A stretch of 46,228 nt of DNA from positions 1-46,228 of the forward strand of contig CAIYPD010000107.1 of NCBI GenBank assembly GCA_903928075.1, in the 5' to 3' direction. The notes under the pieces were generated by a model. The model did not search any database and was not told the DNA's origin. It was given only the letters and a program-made list of their open reading frames with translations. This DNA comes from Candidatus Firestoneibacteriota bacterium (GTDB lineage: Bacteria; Oederibacteriota; D2-FULL-39-29). The first letter of the stretch is position 1, and every line of letters begins with the position of its first letter. A program made the translations under genes and the position numbers. This document shows, piece by piece, positions 8,176 through 16,467 of this stretch.

Positions 8176-9621
8176 ATGACTGATGCAAAAAGAGTAAGGT
8201 TTGCGCCTTCGCCTACGGGGTATATGCACATAGGCAATGCCCGGACCGCGCTATTTAATTATCTCTTTGTTAAAAAGGTGGGCGGGCAATTTATTTTAAG
8301 AATTGAGGACACCGACCAGGAAAGATCTACACCGGAGGCGGTCAAGGTTATTGTGGATTCACTAAAATGGCTCGGGCTTGATTGGAACGAGGGTTATTTT
8401 GGTTTAAACGAAGAAAAGGGGGACTTTGGTCCTTATTCTCAGATGAAGCGGCTTTCTATGTATAATGAATACTTAGACAAACTCCTTTCTTTGAAAAAGG
8501 CTTATTATTGCTTCTGTACCGAGGAAGAGATTGAAATAGAGAGGCAACAGGCGGTAAAAGCCGGAACCCCGTATAAGTACGGAGGAAAGTGCAAAAAACT
8601 TTCAGAAACAGAGATAAAAGAGAAACTGGCCAAGAAGGAAAGATTCGTTGTCAGGTTTACCGTTACCGAAAATACCCTTGTTAAATTTAACGATATGGTA
8701 AGAGGCGCTGTTGAGTTCAACACCAAGGAGATTGGAGATTTTGTTATCGCCCGCTCTGACGGGGTTCCCATCTATAACTTTGCCGTAGTTATCGACGATC
8801 ATCTTATGGAAATTACACATGTAATAAGAGGGGAGGATCATCTTTCAAATACGCCCAGGCAGGTACTGCTCTATGAGGCCTTCGGTTTTGAAATGCCTGA
8901 ATTTGCGCATCTTTCAATGATTCTTGGTGCGGACAGAAGCAAACTTTCAAAAAGACACGGGGAAACCTCACTGCTTGCGTATCGCGCCAAGGGTTATTTA
9001 CCCGAAGCGATGTTTAATTACATGTCTCTTCTCGGCTGGTACCCGAAGGACGGAGTCGAGATAAAATCAAAAGAAGAAATTTTCACAAACTTTGATATAA
9101 AAGATGTAGGGCATAGCGGCTCCATCTTTGATGAAAAAAAACTCACCTGGATGAACCACGAATATATCCAGAAATTACCGGAAGAAGTCTATTTAAAATA
9201 TGCTCTGCCCTATCTTAACAATATTTCAAAACCTGATAACTGGAAAAAAGATGTTCTCCTCAAAATAAAGACCGGGGTAAAACATTTTGACCAAATATCG
9301 GAACTTGCTTCCATATATACCGAGGTAAAAGCGGTTGATGAGAAAGCGGCAAATGTCTGGAGCGGGATAAATAACGCAGCGGCAACGATAAATGCTTTCA
9401 TAGAGGTTTTAAAAGCCAATGAGATAACAAAAGAAAATTGCAAGGTGCTGATTGCTGAAGCCGGAAAAAAGGCAAATGTTAAAGGCAAAGACCTGTTTAT
9501 GCCCATTCGCATAGCTATTACGGGTGCGGAACACGGCGACGAACTGGCGAATGTCCTCCCGGCTCTTGGTTCCGCAGAATGCATTCGCAGGATGGAAACG
9601 AATTTAAAAAACATTAAATAA
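8176..9621 (+). CDS. gltX: glutamyl-tRNA synthetase
   Basis: A class I aminoacyl-tRNA synthetase of 481 residues that charges tRNA with glutamate. The HIGH-type signature is H18-I-G-N21 inside RFAPSPTGYMHIGNARTA, and the KMSKS-type loop is KLSKR at residues 256-260. The length and the C-terminal anticodon-binding helices fit bacterial GltX. The start has an AAGGAAA ribosome-binding site. Whether this enzyme is discriminating or also charges tRNA-Gln cannot be told, since no gatCAB or glnS is in the window. Confidence 0.96.
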   Translation: MTDAKRVRFAPSPTGYMHIGNARTALFNYLFVKKVGGQFILRIEDTDQERSTPEAVKVIVDSLKWLGLDWNEGYFGLNEEKGDFGPYSQMKRLSMYNEYLDKLLSLKKAYYCFCTEEEIEIERQQAVKAGTPYKYGGKCKKLSETEIKEKLAKKERFVVRFTVTENTLVKFNDMVRGAVEFNTKEIGDFVIARSDGVPIYNFAVVIDDHLMEITHVIRGEDHLSNTPRQVLLYEAFGFEMPEFAHLSMILGADRSKLSKRHGETSLLAYRAKGYLPEAMFNYMSLLGWYPKDGVEIKSKEEIFTNFDIKDVGHSGSIFDEKKLTWMNHEYIQKLPEEVYLKYALPYLNNISKPDNWKKDVLLKIKTGVKHFDQISELASIYTEVKAVDEKAANVWSGINNAAATINAFIEVLKANEITKENCKVLIAEAGKKANVKGKDLFMPIRIAITGAEHGDELANVLPALGSAECIRRMETNLKNIK

Positions 9622-9631
9622 TTTTAATAAG

Positions 9632-9682
9632 GCAGCCGCAGGCTTTAGCCTGCGAGGCGCACCCTGAAGGGATGCGGCTACC
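9632..9682. repeat. REP-like palindromic element between gltX and uppP
   Basis: The outer arms GCAGCCGCA and TGCGGCTAC are complementary apart from one G-T pair, and they enclose two small hairpins: GGCTTTAGCC, and a CCCT/AGGG stem. This would fold as a three-way junction. It lies entirely in the 79-bp gap after gltX and has no T-tract, so it is more like a REP element than a terminator. Confidence 0.65.
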
Positions 9683-9700
9683 AGAGAAAACAGGAGAAAT

Positions 9701-10462
9701 ATGACTCTATTCCAATCCATACTCCTTGGCGTCATCCAGGGTCTTACCGAGTTCCTGCCGGTAAGTTCCTCCGGGCATTTGGCGCTGGTACAGAGTTTTA
9801 TAAAGGATTTTAAACAACCCGGTCTGCTTTTTGATGTTTCCCTCCATGTCGGTACCATATTTGCCGTGGTTATATATTTCCGGAAAAGGATAATAGAGAT
9901 TTTCAAGAATTTAAAACTACTCGGACTGGTACTTGCTTCGACAGCTGTTACAGGCGTTATCGGTGTTGCTTTTAAAGAAACCTTTGAAAATATGTTCTCA
10001 GATATCCGGCTTATCGGTGCAGCTTTTGTTGTTACGGGAATAATACTTCTATTAGCCGAAAGAGTAAAAGAAGGGAGTAAAACAGAAAAAGAAATGTCAC
10101 TGCCAAACGCCCTTTTTGTAGGCCTGATACAGGGCGTTGCAATAATTCCGGGTATCTCCCGCTCCGGCTCCACCATTGCCGGCGGGCTTTTTGCTAAACT
10201 GGACAGAAAGTTTGCAACGGAGTTTTCATTTTTGCTTTCTGTTCCCGCAGTTCTCGGCGCCGCAGTACTTGAATCCAGGCATCTTACAAAAAGTGATATG
10301 ATCGGGGTAAATCCGGTAGTTTATCTGGCCGGAATAATAGCCGCCGCGATAGTAGGTTTTCTGTGTATCAAACTTCTGGTTAACCTAATACAAAAAAAGA
10401 AACTATATTATTTTTCTATATATTTATTTTTACTGGGGACCACAGTCCTAATATTTCTATAG
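9701..10462 (+). CDS. uppP: undecaprenyl-diphosphatase (UppP/BacA)
   Basis: A 253-residue integral membrane enzyme that dephosphorylates undecaprenyl diphosphate to recycle the lipid carrier for peptidoglycan and other envelope polymers. The two diagnostic loops are present: QGLTEFLPVSSSGH near the N-terminus and PGISRSGST in the middle, with hydrophobic helices between and after. AGGAG precedes the ATG at a good distance. It follows gltX after the REP-like element and probably has no functional link to it. Confidence 0.95.
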   Translation: MTLFQSILLGVIQGLTEFLPVSSSGHLALVQSFIKDFKQPGLLFDVSLHVGTIFAVVIYFRKRIIEIFKNLKLLGLVLASTAVTGVIGVAFKETFENMFSDIRLIGAAFVVTGIILLLAERVKEGSKTEKEMSLPNALFVGLIQGVAIIPGISRSGSTIAGGLFAKLDRKFATEFSFLLSVPAVLGAAVLESRHLTKSDMIGVNPVVYLAGIIAAAIVGFLCIKLLVNLIQKKKLYYFSIYLFLLGTTVLIFL

Positions 10463-10586
10463 AAGCTCTTACATTTATAGACTTTTAGGAACTTTTATAG
10501 ACATTTACAGACATTAGACACTTATTAAATCAGTGGAATCCAGTAGCTTTGTAATCAGTGAAATCGTTCTCAAAAAGGAGGAATTT
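10463..10586. repeat. AT-rich spacer with degenerate short direct repeats
   Basis: After uppP the sequence repeats a theme of TTTATAGAC/TTTACAGAC several times (10470-10520). It then has AATCAGTGGAATC echoed by AATCAGTGAAATC (10527-10566). The same TATAGACCTT/ACAGACCTTT vocabulary recurs at 19917-19953. No gene is seen. Confidence 0.4.
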
Positions 10587-11528
10587 ATGGCTTTAGTAGA
10601 TATGCCGATAGAGAAACTAAGAAGCTACAAACCAAAACTTACCAAGGAAAAGGATTTTGATAAATTCTGGAAAGACACACTTGCGGAATCAAAAAGACAA
10701 CCGCTAAATGTTAAAATAGAAAAGATAGACTATCCTGTAGAAAAGCTTGAAGCATACAAGGTGTTTTACGACGGTTTCAACGGCGGCAGAATGTGCGGGT
10801 TTTTACTTAAAGAAAAAGGCGCGAAGAATACTCCCGGACTTTTAAGCATACACGGTTATAGCGGGCACAAAGGTGTTGTAGCCGATTACCTTTCCTGGGT
10901 TTTTCAGGGGTACACGGTTTTTACAATTGATGTAAGGGGGCAGTCCGGAGAAAGCGGCGATGGGGCAAAATACGAAGGCGGGCATGTCTGGGGTTGGATG
11001 ACACAGGGTATTCTTAACCCGAAAGAGTATTATTACAGACTGGTTTATATGGACTGCGTGCGCGCACTCGATATTCTTTGTGCGCAAAAAGAGATTGACC
11101 TGAAGAGGATAGCTGTTACCGGAGGAAGCCAGGGCGGCGGGCTTACTCTTGCGGTATGCGCACTGGACCCAAGACCAAAGATAGGCGCTGCCTGGATGCC
11201 GTTTTTATGCCATTTCAGGCGCGGTGTTGATATTGCAGAAAATCCATATAAAGAAATATTAATGTTCATGAAACAGCATCCCTCAACGGAAACACAGGTA
11301 TTTAAAACCTTGAGTTATGTCGATAATATGAATCTGGCGGACAGGATAAAAGCCAAAATGCATGTGAGTGTCGGCATGCAGGATATTATTTGCCCGCCTT
11401 CTACGATATTTGCGGCCTTCAATCATTTGAAATGCAAGAAAGACCTTGTTGTATATACATACGCCGGGCATGAAGGCGTAGGCGTTCACGGGGAAGACAA
11501 ATTAAAGTGGATGGCAAAAAACATTTAG
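10587..11528 (+). CDS. axe: acetyl xylan esterase / cephalosporin-C deacetylase family
   Basis: A 313-residue alpha/beta hydrolase of the AXE1 type (carbohydrate esterase family 7 pattern). The start MALVDMPIEKLRSYKP and the FDKFWKDTLAE segment are typical. The catalytic triad is readable: nucleophile S181 in GGSQGGG, D266 in GMQDIICPP and H295 in AGHEG. Family members remove acetyl groups from xylo-oligosaccharides and from cephalosporin C. There is no signal peptide, so it is cytosolic, acting on imported sugars. An upstream in-frame ATG at 10533 is rejected because AAGGAGG lies just before 10587. No xylanase or xylose gene is nearby. Confidence 0.9.
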   Translation: MALVDMPIEKLRSYKPKLTKEKDFDKFWKDTLAESKRQPLNVKIEKIDYPVEKLEAYKVFYDGFNGGRMCGFLLKEKGAKNTPGLLSIHGYSGHKGVVADYLSWVFQGYTVFTIDVRGQSGESGDGAKYEGGHVWGWMTQGILNPKEYYYRLVYMDCVRALDILCAQKEIDLKRIAVTGGSQGGGLTLAVCALDPRPKIGAAWMPFLCHFRRGVDIAENPYKEILMFMKQHPSTETQVFKTLSYVDNMNLADRIKAKMHVSVGMQDIICPPSTIFAAFNHLKCKKDLVVYTYAGHEGVGVHGEDKLKWMAKNI

Positions 11529-11612
11529 CCGCTCCTTGCGGGCCCCTTGGGAGTAATTTTAAGGACATAGCGCAGGAATAAGAAAAGATAAAGAATAGCG
11601 TTGGAGCCTTAG

Positions 11613-12497
11613 ATGCAGATTCGGCCTCTTGAAAAAAAGGATTATAAAAGCCTGGCGGAATTATTAAACGGAAAACTTAAGACCGTTTACCCGTTTAAGG
11701 AAGCTGACAAAGCAGCAATAGAATTATTTTTGCAGGATAATAAAACTATCGAAAATGCGGAAATCGCCGGTCTCTTTGAAAAGGAAACCTTGAAAGGCGC
11801 GGCTTGCTTCGGGATTTTACCCAAAACCGGCAAGAGAGCTGATTTTAACCTGATAGAGCCGGGGGACGGAGTTATTCTCTGGCTGGTTTGTTCGAAGACA
11901 GAAGCCGGTTATGAAATACTTTCCTATGCTCTTTCGAAACTACCTGAAAAAGTATTTGCTTACCCTGAATTTGGAAGTCTAAGAGTTTTAACGCTTTTTA
12001 ATACAGGGATGCTCCCTTCAACTTTTATCAAAGAAGAAATTGTTTTTAGAACGAGTGCTTTTTGCATTCCTGCCACAGAAGAATGGGGCCCGCAAGAACG
12101 CTGCTGGTTTAAAAAAGAAATTCCGGCTAATCTTGAGCCTTTCTCTGCTCCCGGCGGCTTTGAAATTAAACGGGAGATTATGGAAGGATATAAGTCGCGG
12201 CTTAAATTATTTGATAAAGACATTCTTATCGGAGAGTGCAACACTTCAAATTTAAAATTATACGGTAAACCTTATCCAAAGCATTTTTATATCGACTGGT
12301 TGAGTGTTAACAATGAGCACAGAAACCATTCTCTCGGAAGTAAACTTCTGCTGGAACAATGCCTTTTTGCCCGCAAAAAGGGAGCCACAACTAACCTTCT
12401 AACCACCCACACCGGCCGGCCCGCTTACAAGCTCTATCGAAAATTAGGATATATCGGCATGGGTTTATCAAGAACATTTTATATCAAACAAAGATAG
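11613..12497 (+). CDS. GNAT-family acetyltransferase with extra N-terminal domain
   Basis: A 294-residue protein whose C-terminal third is a GNAT domain: YIDWLSVNNEHRNHSLGSKLL forms the acetyl-CoA loop and PAYKLYRKLGYIGMG is the last strand and helix. The first ~180 residues look like a second, degenerate GNAT-like half (an MQIRPLEKKDYKSLAELL start), as in tandem GNAT proteins. GGAG precedes the ATG by six bases. It stands alone between the esterase and the HTH-GspE gene. Substrate unknown. Confidence 0.75.
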   Translation: MQIRPLEKKDYKSLAELLNGKLKTVYPFKEADKAAIELFLQDNKTIENAEIAGLFEKETLKGAACFGILPKTGKRADFNLIEPGDGVILWLVCSKTEAGYEILSYALSKLPEKVFAYPEFGSLRVLTLFNTGMLPSTFIKEEIVFRTSAFCIPATEEWGPQERCWFKKEIPANLEPFSAPGGFEIKREIMEGYKSRLKLFDKDILIGECNTSNLKLYGKPYPKHFYIDWLSVNNEHRNHSLGSKLLLEQCLFARKKGATTNLLTTHTGRPAYKLYRKLGYIGMGLSRTFYIKQR

Positions 12498-12603
12498 CAG
12501 CATTATCTTATGTCAATACCTTATGCGGGCATTCTCTTCCCTCTATACTAATAATGTTGCGCTGATGCATTATAATACAGCGGTTTAGACACAATATTTT
12601 TAC

Positions 12604-12632
12604 TTGACAATATATGATTTATATTATATGCT
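12604..12632 (+). promoter_or_regulatory. promoter with adjacent direct repeat, upstream of HTH-GspE gene
   Basis: A consensus TTGACA at 12604-12609 and TATGCT at 12627-12632 are 17 bp apart. Just downstream, GATAGCAG occurs twice (12636-12643 and 12646-12653), which could be an operator for a dimeric regulator. The gene begins at 12673 behind TGGAGG. Confidence 0.6.
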
Positions 12633-12672
12633 ATTGATAGCAGATGATAGCAGTTACTAGTTTGGAGGTAAA

Positions 12673-14190
12673 ATGGAGAAAAATGATAAAGAAATACTTA
12701 ATTTAGTGCAGGCTCTAAAGTTTCTTGGCACAACCAAACCGACGCTGTATAGATGGCTAAAGAGCGGAAAACTTAAGGGTGTAAAAGCCGGGCAGCAGTG
12801 GCGCTTTTATAAAGAAGGTTTGATGGAATTTTTACACTCTAAAGAAAAAGAAAAAACAAAATTTGAAGTTCAACTTGAATCCCTTGTGGATAAATTTACC
12901 AGCAGGCTTAAAGAACAGGGTTTTTCCAAAGAGGAGACAACGGAGATTATTAACAAGGCTGTTGTTGTAAGGCCGGGTAATAAAAATACTAAGAAAATAA
13001 AAAATAATACTAAAAGTGAGCCGGGTAAGCCGGATGCGGCGCGAATTTTGAACTATATTGTTATGGAAGGTTTAAGTTCCAGAGCGAGCGATATTCATAT
13101 GGAAATTTTTGAAAATAAAACGAGGCTCCGTTACAGAATTGACGGGGTGTTAAAAGAAGTGGAGCCGCCTTCAAAAGAACTTTATCAGTTGATTATAGGA
13201 AAATTTAAAGAACTCGCCGGGCTGGACTTGTTGAATAAAACAGCACCTCAAAGCGGCAGATTTGAAATGAATTTTGGCGGCCGGCGGTTTGTTGTAAAAG
13301 TAAATATTTTACCGACCTTTTACGGCGAAGCAGCCACTCTGATTCCTATAAACGCCGATGCGGTGCTTTTAAAACTTGATCAAATTGATTTTTCTCCGGA
13401 AAATTATAATATTGTCAGAGAACTGTTAAATAGTCCCAACGGTTTGATTGTCTTTGCCGGCCCGGCCGGTTCCGGTAAAACTACGACTATGTATGCCGCG
13501 ATAAATAGTTTTGACTCAGCAAAAAATAAAATATTTACTATAGAAAATCCGGTGGAATACGCTTTTTACGGGCTTAGCCAGATACAGGTTGACCAGTCTA
13601 AAGGATTTACTTATTCAAAAGCTCTCAAAGCCGTAATGAAAAACGATCCGGATGTTGTGATGTTGAATGAAATAACCGATAAAGAAACAGCCGGTGAGAT
13701 AATGGAGACAGTGCTAACCGGACATCTGGTCTTGACGCAATTAAGCGAAGGTGATGCCTCTGCGGCGCTTGTACGGTTAGCAAAAAGCTTTGGTTTAGAA
13801 GCTAATCAAATCTCTTCAGGTTTGGCAGGTATAATCGGTCAAAGACTTGTGAGGAAGGTGTGTCAAAAATGCAAAGAGAAATATACTCCCGAAGACCGGG
13901 TGTTTAAGTATTTCGGGAAAGAACCCGGTAATAGCAGAGAGGAATTTTTTAAAGGCAAAGGCTGTGAAGAATGCGGTGGTACGGGTTTTAGAGGAAGGAC
14001 TACTGTACATGATATTATTTTAATGAATGCAAAATTAAAAGAAGCAGTCGAAAGCAATATCCCTGCGAAAGACTTAAGACGCATCGCTATGCAGGAAAGT
14101 CACTGTCTTATGAAAGAAGATGGCTGGCAAAAAGCCCTTCTGGGTAAAACTACGCTTGAAGAAGTCATGAAAATGACCAAAGATATATAA
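12673..14190 (+). CDS. excisionase-type HTH fused to a GspE/PilB-type ATPase
   Basis: A 505-residue protein. Residues ~8-55 are a MerR/excisionase helix-turn-helix (KPTLYRWLKSGKLKG, then AGQQWRFYKEGLMEFL). After a Lys-rich linker comes a type II secretion/type IV pilus ATPase: the SDIHME box, Walker A with K269 in GPAGSGKTT, and a C4 zinc motif (CQKC and CEEC). Two key motifs are altered. The Walker B region reads MLNEITD with E333, instead of the usual GEIRD. The His box normally written STLHTND reads TQLSEGD, so its histidine is gone. ATP binding may remain while motor activity is doubtful. No pilin, platform or secretin gene is adjacent, so a regulatory role is possible. Own promoter and ribosome-binding site. 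Confidence 0.88.
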   Translation: MEKNDKEILNLVQALKFLGTTKPTLYRWLKSGKLKGVKAGQQWRFYKEGLMEFLHSKEKEKTKFEVQLESLVDKFTSRLKEQGFSKEETTEIINKAVVVRPGNKNTKKIKNNTKSEPGKPDAARILNYIVMEGLSSRASDIHMEIFENKTRLRYRIDGVLKEVEPPSKELYQLIIGKFKELAGLDLLNKTAPQSGRFEMNFGGRRFVVKVNILPTFYGEAATLIPINADAVLLKLDQIDFSPENYNIVRELLNSPNGLIVFAGPAGSGKTTTMYAAINSFDSAKNKIFTIENPVEYAFYGLSQIQVDQSKGFTYSKALKAVMKNDPDVVMLNEITDKETAGEIMETVLTGHLVLTQLSEGDASAALVRLAKSFGLEANQISSGLAGIIGQRLVRKVCQKCKEKYTPEDRVFKYFGKEPGNSREEFFKGKGCEECGGTGFRGRTTVHDIILMNAKLKEAVESNIPAKDLRRIAMQESHCLMKEDGWQKALLGKTTLEEVMKMTKDI

Positions 14191-14219
14191 GAAGAGTTTA
14201 CAGTCCGGCGTCTTTTATG

Positions 14220-14248
14220 TTGACAAAAGGAAAGAGCTTCGTTAAAAT
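14220..14248 (+). promoter_or_regulatory. promoter of the cobalamin riboswitch transcript
   Basis: A perfect TTGACA at 14220-14225 and TAAAAT at 14243-14248, with a 17-bp spacer. The expected start near 14255 is about ten bases before the riboswitch P1 stem. Confidence 0.8.
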
Positions 14249-14264
14249 ATAAGTGTAGTTGTTT

Positions 14265-14407
14265 TACGGTGTAGGGAAGCCGGTGTGAATCCGGCGCACT
14301 CCCGGTGCTGTGAAAGGGTACGAAATCCTAAGGCCACTGCTCAAAGAAAAGCGGGCGGGAAGGCGGGAGAGTAGGTTATAACCCTTGAGTCAGAAAACCT
14401 TACCGTA
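14265..14407 (+). ncRNA. adenosylcobalamin riboswitch (B12 element)
   Basis: The P1 stem pairs TACGGT (14265-14270) with ACCGTA (14402-14407). Inside are the family landmarks: GGGAAGCCGGTGTGAATCC, the CGGTGCTGTGAAAGGG segment, the GCCACTGC junction (14333-14340), and the B12 box GAGTCAG followed by AAAACCT (14388-14400). It sits between a strong promoter and two terminator-like hairpins, so it should turn the downstream cobamide genes off when AdoCbl is plentiful. Confidence 0.95.
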
Positions 14408-14419
14408 TAACGAAAATAC

Positions 14420-14457
14420 CGCTTCCTTCGCGGAACAAGGAATAAAGCGGATTTTTT
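14420..14457 (+). terminator. hairpin with T-tract just after the riboswitch
   Basis: CCGCTT (14420-14425) pairs with AAGCGG (14445-14450), with an inner CCTT/AAGG pairing, followed by ATTTTTT. It begins about 12 bases after the riboswitch P1 strand, the usual place for an expression-platform terminator. Confidence 0.7.
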
Positions 14458-14484
14458 ATTGGACGGGATAAGTAAATCAGGGTG

Positions 14485-14528
14485 CACCCCGTTCGCCAAA
14501 GCAAAGAACTTGGCGGACGGGGTGTTTT
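14485..14528 (+). terminator. second, stronger intrinsic terminator
   Basis: A 16-bp stem joins 14485-14500 (CACCCCGTTCGCCAAA) and 14509-14524, with one G-T pair and one end mismatch, followed by TTTTATTTT. It also contains the CGCCAA...TTGGCGGA palindrome seen again near 37113. It lies about 100 bp before the first gene, so transcription must pass two terminators. Confidence 0.75.
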
Positions 14529-14623
14529 ATTTTGTGGATCATAAAATAAGACAATAGATGAAGAATAATAAAATCTTTTACCTTACAAACTTTAAAACTT
14601 TATAAAATCGAAGCAGGAGACAG

Positions 14624-15448
14624 ATGAAGATCGGTATTGCGCTGTGGAATATTAGAAAGAAATCTATAGTGGAGTCAATTGGAAATGTAGCTTCGCTGGG
14701 ATTTACCGCGGTAAGTTTTCTCGGGAGTTCATTCGAAGAGGAGAGCGAAAAAGAAGTTGTTGCTGCTATTAAAAAGCATAAGTTGGCGGTAACTTTTCAT
14801 CTCGCTTTTTTTTCTATGAGAAAAAAGAGATTTTTGAAGGACCTAGAGACCAGGCTGGATAATATCAAAGCTTTGATAAAGAAAAATAAACTTGAAAAGA
14901 CCGTACTTAATATTTGTTTTGACCCGGCTTTTGATGAGATCGGCAAAAGGCACGAGGTGGTTTATAATTCTACAAACACAATCAAGGCTTTAAAATTCAC
15001 GCTAAAGCATATTAAGGATGTAAAAGTCGGGATAGAAAACTGGACGGTTAACTCGAAAATAGAGGATTTTGAAATCATCGCTAAAAAAATAAAATCAAAA
15101 CGCCTGGGTCTTCTTTTAGATATCGGACATATGCATATTGCGGTTAACAAAGGAATAATAGACCGCGAAAATCTTTCCCAATATGTAAGGGCGCTGCCCC
15201 TGCCGGTTTTTGAATTACATATACATGATAACAACGGCGAGGAGGATTCTCATTTGCCGCTTGGCCGGGGAACAATGGATTATGCGGCCGTTTTCAAAGA
15301 ACTAAAAAAATCAGGGAAAGTTGATAAAAATTGCGTGGCAACGCTTGAAATCAAACCGCATATGAAAAATATAAGACTTACGGATGCGCAGAGGCGCAGA
15401 GAAGTGGTGCGCACAAGAAAAATTGTAGACGGGGCATTCAATAAATGA
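14624..15448 (+). CDS. cbiR: xylose-isomerase-like TIM barrel, probable cobamide-remodelling phosphodiesterase CbiR
   Basis: A 274-residue AP-endonuclease-2/xylose-isomerase-like TIM barrel. Metal-site residues typical of the fold are visible: the GIENW strand, LLDIGHMHI, ELHIHDNNGEEDSHLPLG and LEIKPH. Alone this would be a generic sugar isomerase/epimerase. Its position as first gene behind an AdoCbl riboswitch, with its stop overlapping btuC in ATGA, points to CbiR. That TIM-barrel family cleaves the nucleotide loop of cobamides to release a cobinamide-level product for rebuilding with another lower ligand. CobU, CobT and CobS for that rebuilding lie downstream. The assignment to CbiR rests on fold plus context, not on a unique motif. 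AGGAG precedes the ATG. Confidence 0.72.
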   Translation: MKIGIALWNIRKKSIVESIGNVASLGFTAVSFLGSSFEEESEKEVVAAIKKHKLAVTFHLAFFSMRKKRFLKDLETRLDNIKALIKKNKLEKTVLNICFDPAFDEIGKRHEVVYNSTNTIKALKFTLKHIKDVKVGIENWTVNSKIEDFEIIAKKIKSKRLGLLLDIGHMHIAVNKGIIDRENLSQYVRALPLPVFELHIHDNNGEEDSHLPLGRGTMDYAAVFKELKKSGKVDKNCVATLEIKPHMKNIRLTDAQRRREVVRTRKIVDGAFNK

Positions 15449-16467
15449 GCAATAAGTTTAGAATATACATTCTCCTGGGCCTGGGCCTCCTACTTCTGAG
15501 TCTTGTGGCGGGTATTTTTATAGGAAGCGTTTACATAGAACCTTTATCCGCCGTTAAAATGCTGCTCTCTAAAATTCCCTATTTGAAAGAAAGTATTTCT
15601 GTTACCTGGGAAGGAAATATAGAAGATATTCTTATGAAAGTTAGAATACCCCGGGTCCTGCTTGCGCTTATAGTAGGAGCCTCGCTTTCGGTCTCCGGCG
15701 CGGTCTTTCAGAGCTTACTTAGAAATCCTCTGGCTGACCCGTATCTTCTCGGCGTTTCCAGCGGCGCGGCTCTCGGCGCGGCAATAGTTATATTAACGAG
15801 CCTGCCATTTTTCTTTTTTGGCGTTCCCATCGTTCCTCTTTCGGCGTTTGCGGGAGCACTGCTTTCTATGTTCTTAGTTTACGGCCTTGCAAAAACAAAA
15901 GGCAAACTGCCTATGCACACGCTTCTACTTTCAGGAGTAATAATTAACTTTTCTTTTTCTGCAGTAATCATGCTCCTGATTACGCTGTCAAACAAGGGAC
16001 TTTCAGAGGTGATTGTCTGGATGATGGGTACTTTGAACAATACCAACTATGAACTTCTTCCCTATGTTGCGCCGGTTGCGCTTGTCCTTATGGCGGTAAT
16101 ATATATGTTTTCAAATGATTTAAATGTTATAGCCGTAGGTGAGGAAAGCGCTGTTTATCTCGGGGTCAAAACCGAAAATGTTAAGAAGTGGCTCTTTATA
16201 CTTAATTCCTTACTGACAGCCCTGGCTGTCTCGGTAAGCGGACTTATCGGCTTTGTCGGGCTTATTATCCCGCATATTGCCAGGATGATAGTCGGACCTG
16301 ATCACAGAATATTAATCCCTTTCTCGGCTATTTGCGGTGGAATATTTCTGGTGCTTTCTGACACTTTATGCCGGTCGATTATTTCTCCGGCTGAGATACC
16401 CACCGGGGTGGTTACCGCTATACTCGGCGGGCCGTTCTTTTTGTATTTATTAAAGAGGAAAAAATGA
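15445..16467 (+). CDS. btuC: vitamin B12 ABC transporter permease BtuC
   Basis: A 340-residue FecCD-type permease with about ten transmembrane helices. SVSGAVFQSLLRNPLADPY, GVSSGAALGA and the GLIGFVGLIIPHIAR coupling segment are the family hallmarks. It forms the membrane channel of a metal-chelate/cobamide importer. FecCD permeases for iron siderophores look alike; the B12 assignment comes from the riboswitch and the surrounding cob genes. The start overlaps the upstream stop (ATGA) and the stop overlaps btuD (ATGA). A periplasmic binding protein (BtuF) is not present in the window. Confidence 0.9.
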   Translation: MSNKFRIYILLGLGLLLLSLVAGIFIGSVYIEPLSAVKMLLSKIPYLKESISVTWEGNIEDILMKVRIPRVLLALIVGASLSVSGAVFQSLLRNPLADPYLLGVSSGAALGAAIVILTSLPFFFFGVPIVPLSAFAGALLSMFLVYGLAKTKGKLPMHTLLLSGVIINFSFSAVIMLLITLSNKGLSEVIVWMMGTLNNTNYELLPYVAPVALVLMAVIYMFSNDLNVIAVGEESAVYLGVKTENVKKWLFILNSLLTALAVSVSGLIGFVGLIIPHIARMIVGPDHRILIPFSAICGGIFLVLSDTLCRSIISPAEIPTGVVTAILGGPFFLYLLKRKK

